From Sternotherus odoratus (taxonomy: Eukaryota; Chordata; Testudines; Kinosternidae): a stretch of DNA of 64,000 nt. The stretch lies in assembly GCA_032164245.1 (NCBI GenBank), contig JAVMKO010000003.1, positions 94,735,890 through 94,799,889 on the forward strand. Reading direction: 5' to 3'. Every line of letters starts with the position of its first letter. Position 1 is the first letter of the stretch. This document shows, piece after piece, positions 61,555 through 64,000 of this stretch. The notes beneath the pieces are model-generated. The model was given only the letters and a program-made list of their open reading frames with translations, was not told the DNA's origin and made no database searches. The translations under genes and the position numbers were made by a program.

Positions 61555-62540
61555 GTCTGCTGGTGGCATCGCCTAGTGGTTAGGCCCCTGGATCACCACC
61601 ACACCTGGTATCGGCCTATCTTCTGTTGAGGGGTAACTTTACCCTCTGGTCATTTTACTACTTAGTCCTCTCTCTCCCTGATGTGATAGGTTTCCTAGGA
61701 AGATATGGGGTTCAGTTATTGACTCCCCAGTAGTGTCTGAGCCCAGCTGAAGTTTCAAAAGGTCCTTTCATTCCTTGCCTCCAGGGGAGAGTCCAGAACC
61801 GCGACCCCTTTTTAGTTTCTCCCTCGGCGCGGCGGACCCTTGTATGTCCGCTGAAAAGCCGCCGAATAAATTAACTCCTTATTCGGCGGCTATTTTCGGC
61901 GGACATGCCGAGCACTCCGGAAAGCGCTCGGTATGTCCGCCGAAAAGCCGCCGAATAAATTAACTTCGCATTCAGCGTCTCTTTTCGGCAGCACAAGCAG
62001 CTCGCGACCCCTCGGGAGATGGCCCGCGACCCCCCAAGGGGTCGCAACCCACGGGTTGAGAACCCCTGGTCTAGAAGATGACGGTTCTTAATGAAGGGGG
62101 GTTGGTAGGGTAACCCAGGCCATCCCACTCCACCAGGCTTCAGCTCAGGGCCCTGTAGGAATTACCAAATGTCCAGCACCCAGGAGAGCCTGATGTCTGC
62201 TTCCCTGGGCTACTTCCTATCACTCTCGCTCGTCCAAGTCTTTGCACTCTGTTACAAATTAGTAAGAGCCAAAGTACCAGTTAAACTTTCAGTCCCGCTG
62301 GGCTAAGCAAGCAGGCCCTTCCTCTCCAGAAGATTCTTGTAGCACACTTCCTCAGGAGTTCTCAGGCAAGTCCTTCGTCCTGCCTTGCCAGTCTCCTTCT
62401 GTGCTGTCTGGCTCCCTTGTAAACTTGACCTCCATCTAGATGGAGTATGCTTTGTGGTATGGCTGGGCGTGGTCGACTGAGCCCAGAGTTGCTCCTTAAC
62501 TGCTTCAGTTCTTGTGCAGGGTTATACACTCCATCCCAGG
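61555..62540. repeat. Unclassified dispersed element with nested insertions
   Basis: 'gcctagtggttaggcccctg' at the left resembles a tRNA A-box. After 62069 'gtaacccaggccatcccact' and 'cagctcagggccctgtagga' resemble a turtle repeat that I cannot name. It is interrupted by a hAT part ending at 62068 and a MITE at 62538. Confidence 0.35.
61780..62068. mobile_element. hAT-type element with strong internal hairpins
   Basis: The right end 'acccacgggttgagaacccctg', given in part, is a hAT terminus preceded by 'gcgaccccccaaggggtcgc'. At about 61826-61994 'cggcggacatgccgagc' and 'gctcggtatgtccgccg', with 'aagccgccgaataaattaac' occurring twice and inverted 'ttattcggcggct', form long hairpins. The left end is uncertain. 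Confidence 0.65.
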
Positions 62541-62800
62541 CCTTTTCTACACACAAAAATGGTACCACTTTAACTATACCTCTATACTTAAAGCATTACA
62601 AGTCTGCTAACCTGGATGCAGTTATAGCACTATAAAGGTGCTTTATACAAGTGCGGCTATTCCTGCAGGGAAGGGGAATAAGCCACAGCACTATAAAACC
62701 ACCTTTATTGCAGTATTTGTACCTAATTAATTATTGTGGTAGAAAAAGCACCCCCTAACTGAAATTATACCAGTATGCAATTGGTGTGTAGACAAGGCCT
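62538..62800. mobile_element. MITE (AGGCCTTTTCTACACAC ends)
   Basis: Inverted ends AGGCCTTTTCTACACAC and GTGTGTAGACAAGGCCT. The interior 'gcactataaaggtgcttta' and 'gcactataaaaccaccttta' are similar to the 4019 element. The target duplication is not clear. It lies within an unclassified repeat. Confidence 0.75.
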
Positions 62801-63046
62801 TCAAGGCTCTGGCACCAACACTCATAAGGCTCTAGCTGAATAAGCCTAAGGCTCAGTGGGTGGGTGAGGGGAAGCAACGAAAGGGAGGGCAACAATGAGT
62901 CTCCTAATCTCCTGGGTCCCAGGCCCACACCCAAACTACTGCATCATCCAGCCTCTTGTCCTTGCCCCAGCTTGCTGTGAGACCTGGCAAATCATTTCCT
63001 TCCTTTGTGCTACAGTTTCCCCCCTCAGTGAGTTAGAGAGTTAATG

Positions 63047-63262
63047 GAAATAACACATATTTTAACAGTGAGGGTAATTAGGCTTTTTTTTTGTTGTTAA
63101 CCAAGTGTCATGGCGGTTCTCTAACACTGGCAATTTTTAAATCAAGGCTGGATATGCTGTGGTTTAAACAGGAATTATTATGGACAAGTTCTATGGCCTG
63201 TGTTAGGAGGTCAAACTAGATGCTCACAGTGGTCCCTTTGGGTCTTAGAATCTATTTAATAG
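63047..63262 (+). mobile_element. CR1 LINE 3' end
   Basis: 'ttttaacagtgagggtaatt', 'ggcaatttttaaatcaaggc', 'caggaattattatggacaag' and 'ttctatggcctgtgttagga' end in 'cttagaatctatttaa'. This is the typical order of CR1 3' ends. 5'-truncated and noncoding. Confidence 0.8.
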
Positions 63263-63789
63263 TCACTGAAGGGTCTCTCCGACTGCAGACTTCACTAGGT
63301 TTACAGGAAGGCGTGAAACGCCTTGACCTCCCATTCATTCAGTTCTTTCCAGCACTTTCATCCTCCCCCCACCTCCTCCCATCTCCTCCCCCAGTCACCT
63401 GAGGCACGCAGAAGCAGGGGGTCTCTTTCTATAGACCTAAGAAAGTACACAGGGACAGGAGACTAAAGAAAAGGAAATTGGGAGGAATTCCCCCTCCCTT
63501 CCTGTGAAGCTCCGCAGGTCCCAAGGCAGGGAGAAGTCCCTTGTGAGCCATTTAACGGAGTCATTTTTCCATTGACAAGCCTCCCTAGTGAACAGGTTAC
63601 ATTACAGTGCAAGGAAGAGGACTTAGGGCCTTCTATTAAAAATGAAAGCCTCATTCTCCATTGTCCATTGACATAGCATAGTCCATTGACATAGCAAACT
63701 ACAGACTCTAGAGCTGTCCTCACCAAGGCAGTGTGTGCAGTGGATAGGCCCTATAGGGCATTGGCCTGAGAGTGAGTAGGTAGGGGAGA

Positions 63790-63967
63790 GAGCTCAGCCC
63801 GGCCCCGGCTTGGGAATGCAGGGTCCCGCGGCTTGCCACGCTCAGCCTGGCACCCGGGGCCAGGAGCACAAGGCCACTGGCAACGCTCCCCCGGCCCAAG
63901 CTCGTGGACCAGCTAAAAATGGCCAGCGGCTGCATATGGCCTGTGGGCCACAGTTTACCCACCCCTG
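63790..63967 (-). mobile_element. hAT 3' fragment
   Basis: It ends 'ctgtgggccacagtttaccc' plus 'acccctg', the inverse of CAGGGGTGGGTAAAC. The interior is GC-rich ('cagcccggccccggcttggg'). The left end was not found. The flank ttttaatc has no visible partner. Confidence 0.55.
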
Positions 63968-64000
63968 TTTTAATCACTCACCTGTGTTCTGTTTTTTGGG

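Noticed and set aside
61036..63967. One 2.9-kb hAT element with ends at 61036 and 63967
   Set aside because: The flanking 8-mers do not match, and unrelated elements with their own ends lie between. Treated as two separate fragments.

Overview
This is a vertebrate nuclear window, and the repeats point to a sauropsid, most likely a turtle. The signs are chicken-repeat-1 (CR1) LINE 3' ends, many short hAT and Harbinger-like elements, and a dispersed repeat carrying 'cctgtggcaccttaaagact'. Two protein-coding genes can be supported. Nearly everything else is intron or transposable element, and most long open frames are artefacts of GC-rich minisatellites.

TFB1M, the mitochondrial 12S rRNA adenine dimethyltransferase (KsgA/Dim1 family), runs on the minus strand across almost the whole window. 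Six complete coding exons and the first 61 bp of a seventh lie at 51267-51135, 48375-48224, 39418-39310, 30068-29917, 22944-22825, 2379-2252 and 61-1. All have consensus splice sites, and the reading frame stays open through every junction (about 285 residues). The C-terminal end lies beyond base 1. A splice acceptor 23 bp before the ATG implies a noncoding first exon. A CpG-rich region at about 53.3-54.3 kb, with NRF-1-type GCGCATGCGC sites, ETS sites and a CCAAT box, is the likely promoter.

CLDN20 (claudin-20, 218 aa) is a single-coding-exon gene on the plus strand at 14428-15084. It sits inside TFB1M intron 5 in the opposite orientation.

The introns and the right flank are full of mobile elements, many with clear boundaries. 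Helitrons lie at 11334-12346, 12347-13029, 28187-29646 (minus) and 59971-60444. hAT elements with 8-bp target duplications lie at 13083-13205, 24862-25878, 32647-33552, 40173-40448 and 55616-56132. A pogo/Tigger-like MITE lies at 43301-44163 (TA duplication) and a Harbinger-like element at 18157-18849 (TTA duplication). There are solo LTRs at 26653-27380 and 33833-34537, and a two-LTR internally deleted retrotransposon with a gag/SCAN-like remnant at 45335-47358. CR1 fragments and SINE-like retroposons with about 12-bp target duplications are also present.

The most unusual structures are: a Helitron (12347-13029) carrying a CpG-rich, promoter-like fragment, abutting another Helitron end to end; a 1.2-kb G-rich minisatellite in another Helitron with a higher-order duplication; a foldback repeat at 52563-52824; and the Gmr1/SCAN-like deletion derivative. 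I saw no evidence of a wholly new biological system. Family names rest on reading by eye and memory of families, not on any search.
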